Below are positions 25,601 to 30,366 of a stretch of 64,000 nucleotides of DNA, piece by piece. The stretch lies in contig OX336351.1 of the NCBI GenBank assembly GCA_946902875.1, positions 4,089,761-4,153,760 of the forward strand, read 5' to 3'. The position numbers and the translations under genes were made by a program. Each line of letters begins with the position of its first letter. Positions within the stretch are counted from its first letter, which is position 1. Source of the stretch: Nematopogon swammerdamellus. Lineage: Eukaryota; Arthropoda; Insecta; Lepidoptera; Adelidae. Under the pieces are notes generated by a model that worked only from the letters and a program-made list of their open reading frames with translations, had not been told where the DNA came from and did no database searches.

Positions 25601-28600
25601 TGACACAAATTTTTTTATGACAAACCATACTGAATATGCATATGTCTCAATGAAATATTGTTAATGTTGTGTGTTCTTTATGGCGAAATAAATATCTGAT
25701 TCTGAATCTGAATCTGAATCTGCAAGGGAAGGGGCATATGTCGAACAGTAGGTTTTATAACACAGGTTACGAATGGTGCAGCAGGTGTAGTCAGTCAGTC
25801 AGTCAGCGTATATGCGTCCACTGCTGGACATACGCCTCTCCAGTTTTCCTCCAGTCCCCCCGTCCTTCAGCGGTCCTCCCCAACCTAATACAACGGTCGT
25901 CGTATCTTCGGCTGACAGATGTAGGTAGGGTTGCCATGTCCAATTTTGTAAACCCAGGACAGGTGTCCAAAAAGGTATCACATTTATGTAGGTATATTTA
26001 TTATACATATATTTTATTATTTATTGTTACATTTATATCCTTATTTATTTATATAATGTATTTGTACATTTGTATACCTATATAAGGTGCTTCGTTAGTC
26101 TTGTCAAAAATTTCGGGAGGATTACATACACACTCAAATAAACACTTTACGTTTATAGGAGCATTTTTTCTCCTAACAAAAAAATCAAATGAAATAAGTA
26201 GCTGTAAAAACCAATCATAGTGACCTTGTGACTTACTTACAACAAACAGCTGTTCTGCGTTTGAACATAGTACGGTCATTGACCCGTACAATGCAAGTTA
26301 CCTACTGTTACACACAGGTTAATGTTTAGGTAGCAAACATGTTTTGTTAAATTTCTCGAAAAGTAATGCTAAAGACATATAATTTTTATGCGTAACGTGT
26401 TTATTTGAGTTTGTGTGTTGTCCCGAAATTTTTGACAAGACTAACGAAGCACCTTATATACGTGGCTACATGAAAATTATGTATCTCTCTGTATGTATGT
26501 ATATTGTGTCGCACAGCAGCGCGCGAAATTTGATTGCACAGTGCAATGCGCTTGCTCGCGTGCAATTTACACGTAATTTTGAAACCAGGGACAAAATGAA
26601 AATCCTCCCGGGACGCCCTAAAGAGCAGGACTTGTCCTGGGAAAAGAGGACCGATGGCAACCCTAGATGCAGGTGTAGTGTAAACACGTAATAATATTGA
26701 GCTGTTTGAAACATGATTCAAAGTGTCACAGGGTTGCCAGAATGGTTCAGTTGAAAAAAAAAACGGACATTTTTATCAAAGGGCCTTTGATTTTGAAGTA
26801 CAAAATGTTTCATGATCTTTAAATGCTAAAGTATTCGAAAATGAAAGATTCAGATTCAGATTCAGATATTTATTTCGCCATAAAGAACACACACGAATAA
26901 CAATATTACATTGAGACATATTCAGTATGGTTCGTCATCATAATATAAGGAAAATAATAATAAATAAAAGGCAGCCAAGGTTGAATTGATCGAACTGTTT
27001 TCAATATTGAACAAAGATTAGTATTAAAATGTTCTGAACAAAATAAATATATGACGAAAAAACGTTGTGTTTGGATGTCCGGTTTTTCATTATTTCGGAG
27101 ACCGGACACAAGCCTCAAAAACCGGACTGTTCGGTTCAAAGCCGGACATCTGGCAACCCTGAAGTGGCATGACCCCTTAGTCGAATTTGGAACTTCAATC
27201 CGAGGGATGTGTGAGTTCGCTTCACGTGTGAAGCTGTGTGAAACTGCATTAGTAGTGTATGGTGTAGGGTTGTGCATGTTGTCCTAAATAGGGTGAATCA
27301 ACTTTTTCTTGTTTTTGGTATCTGTCTGAGATATTATATTGATAAATTCACCTTATTTTAATAGTTACAGCAAGTCTCAGATAAGTAACTGATTAATAAG
27401 AAAGAAGCTGCACAAAGAATTTTGAGTAATTTAATAAAAAATATTGGTTACCCTGGGGACAACCACTTTTTTCCATACAAAACTGGGGACAAAATTGTCC
27501 CCTGGGTCACCCCTAAAAATTTGGTTAATGTTTTATTTTAAATAGTTTTCTTTTATTTCAATTGCTTATCAACCTAAGTATTTTATACTTATTGATTTTC
27601 AACTAAGTAATAAATTGTAATACACTTTTATTATTATTTGACTTTGCAGTTGGTTTTTACGTTACAAGAAAAAGTTGATTCACCCATTAAATGTAATATT
27701 TTATCTGTGCAGCTGAGCTGAGCGAATCTGTACAGTGACACTAGAAGGGTATGATAGTCTGTGTGGAGTTGTTCTTGTTGTGGGACACTAATCGAATGGG
27801 TTGCCATAACAGGCATGATTGAGTTTTTAAGGTTTCCGTGTGTGACGTTTTCCACAAAAAAGTTATTAAACAAATTCATATTACTTTTCAAAAGAGAGGA
27901 GGTCCTTAATTCGTTGGAATGTTTTTTAATAAGTATTGTCTTTTTTTTATTAATACACTCGTTATTAAAATTATCCATTCTTTAGTACATAAATTGTTTT
28001 AGACAAATTTAGACTTTAAAAGCGGCGGGTGGCCGAGTGGTTTGGGCATTGGCTTCTCATGCGGGAGGTCCGAGGTTCGAATCCGGTCGGCGTGTACCAA
28101 TGAGTTTTTTCTGACGAAAAAATTTACGTGCATACCTACACCTGCTGCTTCACCGTTCGGAACCGGTGTAAAACTGTAGGTCTCTTCACTTGCCCCTTAC
28201 TAGGTGGTAGGCTCAAATTGTAGCCGACTGGGTTGGTACCACCGTACTGGATGTAAGATGGCCGCATAGCAGCCTCGGTTGTGTTCTCCTCTAGTCCAGT
28301 ATAGCCAGCAATCCAGGGAAGTCCCCGGTATGGCACCTACCTTCTCGGAGGTGAAATTGGCTGGTCGGAGCATGCGCTTTGGCCCCTCCGACTCAGCCAT
28401 CCATACCGGATTACATAAAAAAAAAAAAAAGACTATGCATGACTTATATATAATATAATACCTAACCTGGCTTAATATACTTTGGCATTTGCGTTTGGAG
28501 TTCTTACATCACACATGTAACTAGTATGCTCACATTGTCTGCAACTAAGGATTACTTATGTACCATCCGCAAAATTTAATGTGATTATCGCTTTGTGTGA

Positions 28601-30032
28601 TGATGATAATTGAATATTATAACATTATAGGTACGAGTCCTTTCCTCCAATGTACAGTCTGGGGTCCTTCAAACATAATGTGAAGGTGCACCTACCACCC
28701 ACACACCACGGTTGCTAGATGCACACGTGGGCGCCGTCGGACTACACCTCTGCGTTAGTCTGACGCGCGACATATGTCGTGCTTCCCATTAAAAAAAAGG
28801 CAATATCACAGACTTACGTTTTTTTTTTTATGGAGACTGACACGGTTGGCTACATCACCTACAACATCCGTGATGTCAGCCCATAACACCGGGTGAACTT
28901 GGTGCAACGTCAGTGCTTCCCTTCGGTCGCGCCGGCTACACTGAACTGGACGGAAAACACAAACTATTTACATAGCCGTTTCGACCGACCTTTCATTCAG
29001 TGCGGTGGTACCAACCCGGGCGGGTTAAACCCTACCACCTAGTAATATAAGAAGGGAGTCATATCCCTTAGTCGCCTTTTACGACATACACGGGGAGAGA
29101 TGCAGTGGGGCTATTCTTTTAAAGTACCGGCCCCACACGGTATATACGGTAATATTGCCTCAAGTTATATTGTACGTAAAAATGCTAAGCGTCTTCCCCA
29201 AAGTATGCAAAAGTATAAATGTTACAGGTCTGTTAACCAAAGCTGGCACGCGCACAGTACTCACACCAATGCAATTGTGCAAGTGCGAGTGGACAGATCG
29301 GGGCATACGCATCACGAAAACCCGATCTGTCTCACGACGCGCCAGCTTTTGTTAACAGACCTGTAAGTGTATAATAATAGTACCGCGTGGGGCCGGTACT
29401 TAAAAAGAATATCCCCACTGCATCTCTCCCCGTGCATGTCGTAAAAGGCGAATAAGGGATAAGGACAAGATGCTGTGCTAAAGGGCGACGGGCTCGCCAC
29501 CTCTCACCTTGGCACGGTAGTTCCACCGAGTCATGCAGCAGGTGGGTCTTCGTGCCTTACTTGCTGCTTGATCGATTGAATCTTCTTCGAACACTTTGCG
29601 AAACGTGGTGGTCGGTGTTGTGCTGTAATTGTATTTATTTATTTTTTAATGAACAAGCAGCTCTAGCTGATGTGTTCATATCAGTTTTTTTTTCAGATAA
29701 TGAATGATTATAATGATTTTTTATGTTTTTTTTTTAGTAATTTACCACAGTTCTTGCAGCACAACACCCATTACTCTGCTTACCCCGATTGTCGGTATTC
29801 AGCGTGTGTAATATGTATGTATAATAATAATAGAATGTGTGAACAGCGCAAGAAGGGTGGCGCGACATCGGTCGGGGCGGCGGCGGCGGCCGGCGCGGGC
29901 GGCGGCGCCGGCAAGCCCGGCGACGCCGCGGAGCTGGCGGGCGGCTCGCTGCCGATCAACCTCGCGAGCGCCAAGTCCGGCGCGGCGGCATTCTTCGGCT
30001 CCATGACCTCCGACTGGTTCAGCGGATCATAA
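3854..30032 (+). CDS. COG1: Conserved oligomeric Golgi complex subunit 1, complete, 15 exons
   Basis: COG1 belongs to lobe A of the COG tethering complex (with COG2-4). It acts on the cytosolic face of the Golgi in retrograde vesicle tethering, which keeps glycosylation enzymes in place. Exons: 3854-4002, 7867-8034, 8439-8584, 9431-9585, 9854-10079, 11137-11269, 12589-12761, 13690-13841, 14646-14793, 15362-15596, 16952-17300, 18868-18999, 20515-20823, 23124-23309 and 29847-30032. They total 2847 nt, or 948 codons plus TAA; human COG1 is about 980 residues. All introns are GT-AG and all phases agree. Recognition rests on EDLRAMVGERYRELIHAAD near the N-terminus, IKLLLDIPEKIW near residue 120 and LFILARHIN soon after, all close to vertebrate COG1. 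The N-terminus is charged and helical; no signal peptide is expected. The last exon is Gly/Ala-rich. The introns are packed with transposons and exon 5 is partly triplicated in tandem. The weakest junctions are the donors of exons 4 (GAG|gttgtt) and 8 (CAG|gttcgg). Confidence 0.93.
4028..4290 (-). mobile_element. SINE with Ser/Leu-tRNA-like head, 3' portion
   Basis: Poly-T then ATGTAATCCGGTATGGG, the reverse complement of the 3' end of the SINE whose full copy is at 28021. Lies 25 bases after COG1 exon 1. Confidence 0.8.
5196..7620 (+). mobile_element. 5'-truncated non-LTR retrotransposon, RT plus RNase H
   Basis: Bounded by AATTTGTAAA at 5186-5195 and 7621-7630, a 10-bp target duplication. 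It ends in AATAAAG, then a poly-A tail at 7591-7620. The endonuclease region is missing. Its 3' UTR motif TACTATGGGGCTGGCATAG recurs at 11034. Confidence 0.9.
5292..7523 (+). CDS. Reverse transcriptase/RNase H polyprotein (ORF2 C-terminal part)
   Basis: 743 residues uninterrupted. RT motifs: ACFIDVENAYNNI (motif A Asp, about residue 65), GLAQGDPLSPLLFN (motif B, about 121) and LQFADDF (motif C, about 153), then VKFLGVWLDQSLKW. An RNase H domain follows with YTDGS (about 452), TAELIAISEAL, LTDSKSAL and SHVGIAGNEEADCLAS; all four acidic positions are present. A C-terminal CSICG..HILLEC is zinc-knuckle-like. RT followed by RNase H points to the I/R1/LOA side of the non-LTR tree, not RTE or CR1. 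The frame is open upstream of the first ATG, so 5292 is a nominal start. The intact catalytic residues suggest a young insertion, but without endonuclease it cannot be autonomous. Confidence 0.88.
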   Translation: MISCMCKTFNLIIVRRLEWFVEKNKILTNNSTGFRRGMSCLENVSRFVTNIQIAQTTNKPTLACFIDVENAYNNINIPALIYSLRKINIGELTIQYIENYLKERYLQIQIEGEQYIQRMCNKGLAQGDPLSPLLFNIITSRVARKIYDISILQFADDFIMYITCKDIQYASTCMEKALRDVTNLLGEIGLDIAPEKSKICIYARGRNRANINVKVNSIPIVRAQTVKFLGVWLDQSLKWREHINESCNKIMKYMNVLKVLAGSSWGVHPIQLRRLYITLIRSRMDYGSFLYGHCAQSHLNKMNTLQNRAMRICGGYIKSTPIHVMQSDLCIQPLHVRRQYLGSKYYLKMKSRTENPLIKLLQELLDKCTYAYWRRRNTPILLKCHSCMSDWEIENCSIQKMFTLEVWPSKIQLDVHVHVPGIDKPKKDESKIEIKQKADFMIREMYSEHYKIYTDGSKNDNGTGAAFWDPQTNDGMEINIPAKVPIMTAELIAISEALSYSTSTGSNKTVILTDSKSALQHLVSCTKGNLGRSVSYEILKDIYKMSTKGKSITLQWIPSHVGIAGNEEADCLASKACTSDAIISQCKTFCTDHLPEIKKNCYNMWKQYFDERSVQKGIWYRTMQCEPLKIPWFAKSDRPRTEIVMGLRLRSGHIPTNKTMYLMKIAQSPNCSICGIEEDLLHILLECARNQELRQKLLRNLRTDRLNLFFKVHEALGRAQGEEFEFILSFFVKSQALNRAEVQ
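7867..8034 (+). CDS. COG1: COG1 exon 2 (residues 50-106)
   Basis: The acceptor tttatag|ggagcgg, rather than the AG four bases later, completes the split Gly codon. Encodes ERYRELIHAADTIQEM, the conserved start of the COG1 helical region. Donor gacag|gtcggt, phase 2. Confidence 0.92.
8185..8335 (-). mobile_element. SINE head fragment
   Basis: Reverse complement of ...GTACCAATGAGTTTTTTCTG plus a decayed head; its distal part resembles the tRNA/5S head. Confidence 0.5.
8439..8584 (+). CDS. COG1: COG1 exon 3 (residues 106-155)
   Basis: Acceptor ttgacag|taatg; AG plus T makes Ser. Encodes VAVQIKLLLDIPEKIWTCLE and then the ATQLFILARHIN segment, the most recognisable COG1 block. Donor caccg|gtcggt, phase 1. 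Confidence 0.93.
8644..9163 (-). mobile_element. Non-LTR fragment: post-RNase H tail with zinc knuckle
   Basis: Minus-strand reading 9127-8705 gives WKGLSECRQSRAAFPKPDRR, LMSGHCSLNKHLHTMG and CRGC..AEHVLLEC, the C-terminal region of RNase H-bearing lepidopteran LINEs. 5'-truncated; lies in COG1 intron 3. Confidence 0.75.
9164..9225 (-). mobile_element. Second copy of the same LINE 3' UTR
   Basis: GGGCCTGCRAA.TAGTCCCGCT-type sequence repeats the 8648-8700 tail in the same orientation, so two 3' ends lie next to each other. Confidence 0.55.
9240..9412 (+). mobile_element. tRNA/5S-type SINE, 3' portion
   Basis: Body GTCGGTCGAAACGGCTATGT to the GTGTCAGTTTCCATAAAAAA end, 18 bases before COG1 exon 4. 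Confidence 0.8.
9431..9585 (+). CDS. COG1: COG1 exon 4 (residues 155-206)
   Basis: Acceptor cccacaag|gtctgc. Encodes IAPLQPLVERQWSSVSNFHN and onward to LHLREE. The donor gag|gttgtt is weak but phase 0, and joining it to 9854 gives EEVACSCLLSLYLLD, which resembles the vertebrate order at this point. Confidence 0.85.
9612..9765 (-). mobile_element. tRNA/5S-type SINE, head portion
   Basis: Reverse complement of the head: GGTCACCCATCCA and CCACCGAGCTATCGAG are visible. Directly after COG1 exon 4. Confidence 0.65.
9854..10079 (+). CDS. COG1: COG1 exon 5 (residues 207-282)
   Basis: Acceptor gcctgcag|gtggcc. Encodes LLDPRASLLELLKMFI and then the RDQIARRIVDSARLVVKSIE segment. Donor gtgg|gtgagt, phase 1. 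The distal two thirds is repeated twice more directly downstream (10086-10352). Only this copy has the full exon with its own acceptor and joins in frame to 11137. Confidence 0.9.
10086..10352 (+). pseudogene. Two extra tandem partial copies of COG1 exon 5
   Basis: A segment starting ctgcacag at 9935 recurs at 10086 and 10237, a 151-bp period. The second copy keeps the gtgg|gtgagt donor (10231) and differs from exon 5 by about four bases over the unit. The third stops near 10352 and lacks the donor. Since 151 is not a multiple of three, retaining one unit shifts the frame, and reading through from exon 5 hits TGA at 10232-10234. These look like a recent slippage or unequal-exchange duplication, not extra coding exons. 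Confidence 0.88.
10353..10390. repeat. Hairpin at the end of the exon-5 duplication
   Basis: attattataacct and its exact reverse complement aggttataataat, 12-base loop. Confidence 0.9.
10397..10838. mobile_element. MITE with TIR AACACTTTCACGGACACT
   Basis: Start AACACTTTCACGGACACT, end AGTGTCCGTGAAAGT. Internal CGGCTGTGG motifs repeat. Another end of the same family abuts it. Confidence 0.7.
10814..10862. repeat. Head-to-head element ends forming a perfect palindrome
   Basis: atcatcacagtgtccgtgaaag, short spacer, then its reverse complement. Confidence 0.85.
11034..11110 (+). mobile_element. LINE 3' tail, same family as 5196-7620
   Basis: TACTATGGGGCTGGCATAG then GCTAAAGCCCTA and an A-rich tail, as at 7537-7600. 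5'-truncated to about 75 bases. Confidence 0.8.
11137..11269 (+). CDS. COG1: COG1 exon 6 (residues 282-326)
   Basis: Acceptor gtgcag|acaatg; the G from exon 5 plus AC gives Asp. Encodes DNDGGMIVSRLRELYRKDSP to VISSYR. Strong donor cag|gtgagt, phase 2. A LINE 3' tail lies just upstream (11034-11110). Confidence 0.9.
11340..11425. mobile_element. MITE arm (CGAGCTTTAGAAAGAGACAA family)
   Basis: Single decayed arm of the fold-back element intact at 36504-36647. Confidence 0.55.
11491..11710. repeat. 31-bp tandem repeat, about 7 copies
   Basis: Unit contains AATAAAATGCATTTATTG and TTTGTAAACAAC; successive starts near 11495, 11526, 11557 and 11588. Confidence 0.9.
11710..12090 (+). mobile_element. 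Possible LINE 3' tail
   Basis: Ends TGCAATAAATTATTTCTATTC with a (TTCTA)n run, as in other LINE tails here. The upstream part is not recognised. Confidence 0.35.
12090..12588. other. COG1 intron 6, distal part, nothing recognised
   Basis: No family-like ORF or clear repeat. Confidence 0.4.
12589..12761 (+). CDS. COG1: COG1 exon 7 (residues 326-384)
   Basis: Acceptor attgcag|actgac. Encodes SKEEVSGCVSTWIQSVQAFI and a helix ending IREEALKI. Donor attg|gtgagt, phase 1. Confidence 0.9.
12813..12905. repeat. (CTGT)n microsatellite
   Basis: Imperfect CTGT run with CGGT interruptions. Confidence 0.9.
12930..13098 (+). mobile_element. GGGGCCGGTACTT-head repeat, partial
   Basis: CCGGTACTTGAAAAGAATG then CTGCATCTCTCCCCGTGCAT and TGCTAAAGGGCGACAGG, a decayed copy of the 32594 element. 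Confidence 0.7.
13105..13447 (-). mobile_element. SINE with Ser/Leu-tRNA-like head, decayed
   Basis: Body near GCCAATATCACCTCCGAGAA; B-box complement GGATTCGAACC at 13380-13390. Confidence 0.7.
13690..13841 (+). CDS. COG1: COG1 exon 8 (residues 384-434)
   Basis: Acceptor ttatttcag|agacgc. Encodes ETPPNWREICASL, then DVWSQYYQPLLTARVKQIID. Phase 0 end at CAG|gttcgg. That donor is weak, but the join to 14646 is in frame. Confidence 0.88.
14225..14480 (+). mobile_element. LINE 3' end (coding end plus UTR) with inverted duplication
   Basis: FRTGKLWNAF then GPSRRA resembles a LINE C-terminus; then ATGGGTGTCGTTAGGCACAT, found in tails at 33640, 48970 and 62500. Confidence 0.55.
14314..14396. repeat. 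Palindrome inside the LINE 3' end
   Basis: tccttcaagaagggcgtgaa and its reverse complement around gcatgacag; arms of about 37 bases. Confidence 0.85.
14486..14575 (-). mobile_element. tRNA/5S-type SINE, 3' fragment
   Basis: Poly-T, then ATGCAAACTGAAACGGTTGG and CATAACACCGGGTGAACTAG. Confidence 0.75.
14646..14793 (+). CDS. COG1: COG1 exon 9 (residues 435-484)
   Basis: Acceptor cgcacag|atgctg. Encodes LSDLTRVSEECSEEKEADLN and FVWRDLIGDTVIES. Donor aaag|gtcagt, phase 1. Confidence 0.9.
14853..15250 (+). mobile_element. RTE-clade LINE 3' fragment
   Basis: KVAQRAMERAMLG, ISKLKWQWAGHICRRPDNR, RTGKRSVGRPPARWTDDL and RVWWRALGEAYVQQR: the usual C-terminus of RTE LINEs. Frame broken near 14985. Confidence 0.8.
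15362..15596 (+). CDS. COG1: COG1 exon 10 (residues 484-562)
   Basis: Acceptor gtggcgcag|ggatgt. Encodes GMWLQDRGFTPTLERMCLSI and a long helix. Donor gcgag|gtattt, phase 2. A full SINE starts about 20 bases after the donor (15617). Confidence 0.9.
15617..16003 (-). mobile_element. tRNA/5S-type SINE, near full length
   Basis: Poly-T and the body reverse complement, ending with the head complement GGTCACCCATC and CCACTGAGCTATCGAGG. Confidence 0.8.
16219..16598 (+). mobile_element. SINE with Ser/Leu-tRNA-like head
   Basis: A-box-like TGGCCGAGTGGTCTAGGCG, B-box GGCGTTCGAATCC, shared central domain, end CCGGATTACATAAAAAAA. Confidence 0.85.
16598..16897 (+). mobile_element. AAGTGCGAGTCGAACTC / GGGTCCCGTAC repeat
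   Basis: Starts CCAAGTGCGAGTCGAACTC and GGGTTCCGTATCGCCATG, ends (ACAG)n and AATAGGGTCCCGTACGAC. Same family at 31781, 46095 (reverse), 51290 (reverse) and 53430. Confidence 0.75.
16952..17300 (+). CDS. COG1: COG1 exon 11 (residues 562-678), the longest
   Basis: Acceptor tcttccag|catgct. Encodes RFIQALIHLMPNLRTCY, CWDEMCGWLRESCHYCWGKW and the LDYLLV end. Donor cttgtg|gtgaga, phase 0. A SINE fragment abuts the donor. Confidence 0.92.
17310..17370 (-). mobile_element. SINE 3' fragment
   Basis: Poly-T then ATGTAATCCGGTATGGGTGG, ten bases after the exon 11 donor. Confidence 0.7.
17375..18305. other. COG1 intron 11, mid part, nothing recognised
   Basis: Mixed composition; no family-like ORF. 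Confidence 0.4.
18311..18828. mobile_element. MITE-like element with TIR near ACATTCATAGTCG
   Basis: ATTCATAGTCG near 18320 and CGACTATGAAT near 18815; subterminal AAGCTTAGCAC and TTAGTTCGTC types. Ends about 40 bases before exon 12. Confidence 0.55.
18868..18999 (+). CDS. COG1: COG1 exon 12 (residues 679-722)
   Basis: Acceptor catttcag|caatgg, phase 0. Encodes QWDVIKIEEKDDEG and IPSGPSLKLQEYLYSVSRIL. Donor gacgag|gtattc, phase 0. A MITE-like element ends about 40 bases upstream. Confidence 0.9.
19000..19660. other. COG1 intron 12, proximal part, nothing recognised
   Basis: A 129-codon open frame (19303-19692) runs into a SINE at its end and has no family likeness; treated as chance. Confidence 0.4.
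19668..19990 (-). mobile_element. Hybrid SINE: GGGGCCGGTACTT head, common tail
   Basis: Common tail complement first, then CCCTTAGTCGCC and the head complement GGGGTTATTCTTTTAAAGTA. Confidence 0.8.
20370..20452 (+). mobile_element. SINE 3' fragment
   Basis: GTGTAGCCGGTACGATCAAAG then GATGTAGCCAACC and poly-A. Confidence 0.6.
20515..20823 (+). CDS. COG1: COG1 exon 13 (residues 723-825)
   Basis: Acceptor attacag|gtggtt, phase 0. Encodes VVPHTLPREIHVSFVERVVD, then ALQLLMDVRHLTLLLIP and DPFDYDVFYPYIQTNVKRSV. Donor gtgcag|gttagt, phase 0. Starting at the ATG inside the intron tail would not join to exon 12. Confidence 0.93.
20844..21179 (+). pseudogene. Possible LINE C-terminal fragment
   Basis: KYCNLVDWIVRNGF, FAVGFGARGLPAKSL and LLKNLGLPKS resemble the segment downstream of RT in some LINEs. 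No catalytic motif is present, so assignment is tentative. It starts 20 bases after exon 13. Confidence 0.4.
21616..21964. mobile_element. MITE with TIR AGTGCGACAAGGCTTGAAAT
   Basis: Exact inverted ends of about 24 bases (ending ATTTCAAGCCTTGTCGCACT). Sits in one copy of a duplicated intron block. Confidence 0.85.
22274..22648 (+). mobile_element. tRNA/5S-type SINE, full length
   Basis: Head CCTCGGTAGCTCACTGGTG is tRNA-like. 22326-22356 then reads like the 5S rRNA internal promoter (TCAGTACTTGGATGGGTGAC core). Shared central domain, common tail, poly-A. Confidence 0.88.
22788..23037. mobile_element. 250-bp fold-back element (near-perfect palindrome)
   Basis: Arms of about 110 bases from AACCCAATTTTTATAACTG inward to ACTGATAGGCGTCGG, with a (TG)n loop near 22915. 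TA on both sides fits a target duplication. Confidence 0.9.
23124..23309 (+). CDS. COG1: COG1 exon 14 (residues 826-887)
   Basis: Acceptor cattacag|acgatg, phase 0. Encodes TMLGSVMVNAEQVASVVGGR to PVAIPKKEKT. Donor aaaacg|gtgagg, phase 0. The acceptor is 86 bases downstream of a 250-bp palindrome. Confidence 0.88.
23425..23770 (+). mobile_element. Hybrid SINE: GGGGCCGGTACTT head, common tail
   Basis: GTGTGGGGCCGGTACTTTAA through GACTCCCTTCTTATATTACT into the common tail. A short extra CCATAAAAAAAACC piece interrupts near 23550. Confidence 0.8.
24141..24761. repeat. 69-bp minisatellite, 9 copies
   Basis: Unit starts CAATTCCGAACACATACGAG; starts at 24141, 24210, 24279 and so on. 69 is 23 codons, so frames stay open on both strands. 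Units differ by only a few bases. Confidence 0.95.
24779..24870 (+). mobile_element. GGGGCCGGTACTT-head fragment
   Basis: GTGGGGTCGGTACTTAAAAAG to GTCGACTAAGGGATAAG. Confidence 0.8.
24873..25258 (+). mobile_element. tRNA/5S-type SINE, full length
   Basis: CAGCCTCGGTAGCTCAGTGG head, 5S-like GATTGGATGGGTGACCGC, central domain, common tail, A18. Confidence 0.88.
25408..25535 (-). mobile_element. SINE middle fragment
   Basis: GATTGCTGGCTATACTGAAC and GGCCGCTATGCGGCCATCTT, reverse of the 28021 SINE body. Confidence 0.7.
25617..25723 (+). mobile_element. LINE 3' tail with (TGAATC)n
   Basis: GTTCTTTATGGCGAAATAAA then TGAATC repeats; inverted copy at 26847. Confidence 0.65.
25787..25917 (-). mobile_element. 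RTE LINE 3' end
   Basis: (CAGT)n, then GTCCACTGCTGGACATACGC and CTTCAGCGGTCC, reverse of the end seen at 34800-34850. Confidence 0.75.
25926..26665. mobile_element. hAT element, TIR TAGGGTTGCCA
   Basis: TAGGGTTGCCATGTCC and GGCAACCCTA ends; flanks gatgtagg (25918-25925) and gatgcagg (26666-26673) are an 8-bp duplication with one mismatch. No transposase ORF. Confidence 0.8.
26729..27161. mobile_element. hAT element, TIR CAGGGTTGCCAGA
   Basis: Ends CAGGGTTGCCAGA and CTGGCAACCCTG; flanks aagtgtca (26721-26728) and aagtggca (27162-27169). Carries a LINE tail at 26847-26945. Confidence 0.82.
26847..26945 (-). mobile_element. LINE 3' tail, inverted
   Basis: (GATTCA)n, then ATTTATTTCGCCATAAAGAAC, reverse of 25617-25723. 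Confidence 0.65.
27170..28018. other. COG1 intron 14, nothing recognised
   Basis: AT-rich; no family-like ORF. Confidence 0.4.
28021..28434 (+). mobile_element. SINE with Ser/Leu-tRNA-like head, full length reference copy
   Basis: GCGGGTGGCCGAGTGGTTTG (A box) and GAGGTTCGAATCC (B box) make a class II tRNA-like head. Then GTACCAATGAGTTTTTTCTG, the central domain, GGCCGCATAGCAGCCTCGG and the end CCGGATTACATAAA plus A-run. Confidence 0.9.
28635..28795 (+). mobile_element. LINE 3' tail
   Basis: GTCTGGGGTCCTTCAAACATA to CATATGTCGTGCTTCCCATT, then A-run. Confidence 0.6.
28822..29146 (-). mobile_element. Hybrid SINE: GGGGCCGGTACTT head, common tail
   Basis: Poly-T, ATGGAGACTGACACGGTTGG through ACCACCTAGTAATATAAG, ending at the head complement CGGCCCCACACGGTA. 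Confidence 0.85.
29226..29364. mobile_element. TA-flanked MITE, TIR CAGGTCTGTTAAC
   Basis: Ends CAGGTCTGTTAACCAAAGC and GTTAACAGACCTG, TA at both junctions, about 140 bp. Tc1/mariner-like by target preference only. Confidence 0.7.
29383..29635 (+). mobile_element. GGGGCCGGTACTT-head repeat, long form
   Basis: CGCGTGGGGCCGGTACTTAA through GCCTTACTTGCTGCTTGAT to GTGGTCGGTGTTGTGCTGTAA. It resumes at 29740-29815 after about 100 bases of other sequence. Confidence 0.75.
29740..29815 (+). mobile_element. Distal end of the same repeat
   Basis: CTTGCAGCACAACACC and CTTACCCCGATTGTCGGTA. It ends about 30 bases before the acceptor of COG1 exon 15. Confidence 0.7.
29847..30032 (+). CDS. COG1: COG1 exon 15, terminal (residues 888-948)
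   Basis: Acceptor gtgaacag|cgcaag, phase 0. Begins RKKGGATSVG, runs through a Gly/Ala-rich low-complexity stretch and ends GAAAFFGSMTSDWFSGS then TAA. It is GC-rich against an AT-rich surround. It follows exon 14 by 6.5 kb of repeats. The placement is inferred from phase and from the conserved-looking C-terminal end. Confidence 0.82.
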   Translation, partial: RKKGGATSVGAAAAAGAGGGAGKPGDAAELAGGSLPINLASAKSGAAAFFGSMTSDWFSGS

Positions 30033-30056
30033 CCTCACTTTTTGTATTTGCCATCG

Positions 30057-30250
30057 GCAGGGTTACCAGATGGTCCAGATAAAAAAAGAGGACATTGTTC
30101 ACCAAAGGCTCCCTTTGATTTTTCGGGTAAAACTTTTACGAAAAATCTATCCCCTCTTTTGTTTTATCCGCGGAAGTCTAAAACTTTTCCGCGGACAAGA
30201 CTTCAAAAAAGATGACTGTCCGCGGTAAAAGCGAACACATGGCAACCCTG
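30057..30250. mobile_element. hAT-type MITE in the COG1 3' UTR
   Basis: CAGGGTTACCAGATGG and CACATGGCAACCCTG inverted ends, 194 bp, internal CCGCGGA fold-back. No clear target duplication. Confidence 0.65.
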
Positions 30251-30360
30251 TGGAACATCTGGAATGGTTGGAAGAAATCTCTGTAAGGGATAGGTCCGCC
30301 TTAGCAGCGCATTTAAATGTTCGAATGTTCTTTATGTTACTGTTAAATGTTACTTGGAGC

Positions 30361-30366
30361 AATAAA
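30361..30366 (+). terminator. Likely COG1 poly(A) signal, possibly LINE-derived
   Basis: First AATAAA after the stop, 329 bases downstream. The surrounding sequence (GCAATAAAGTATTTTATTTC) resembles the 3' tails of non-LTR fragments at 33832 and 54112, so the signal may have come from a retroelement. Confidence 0.5.
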
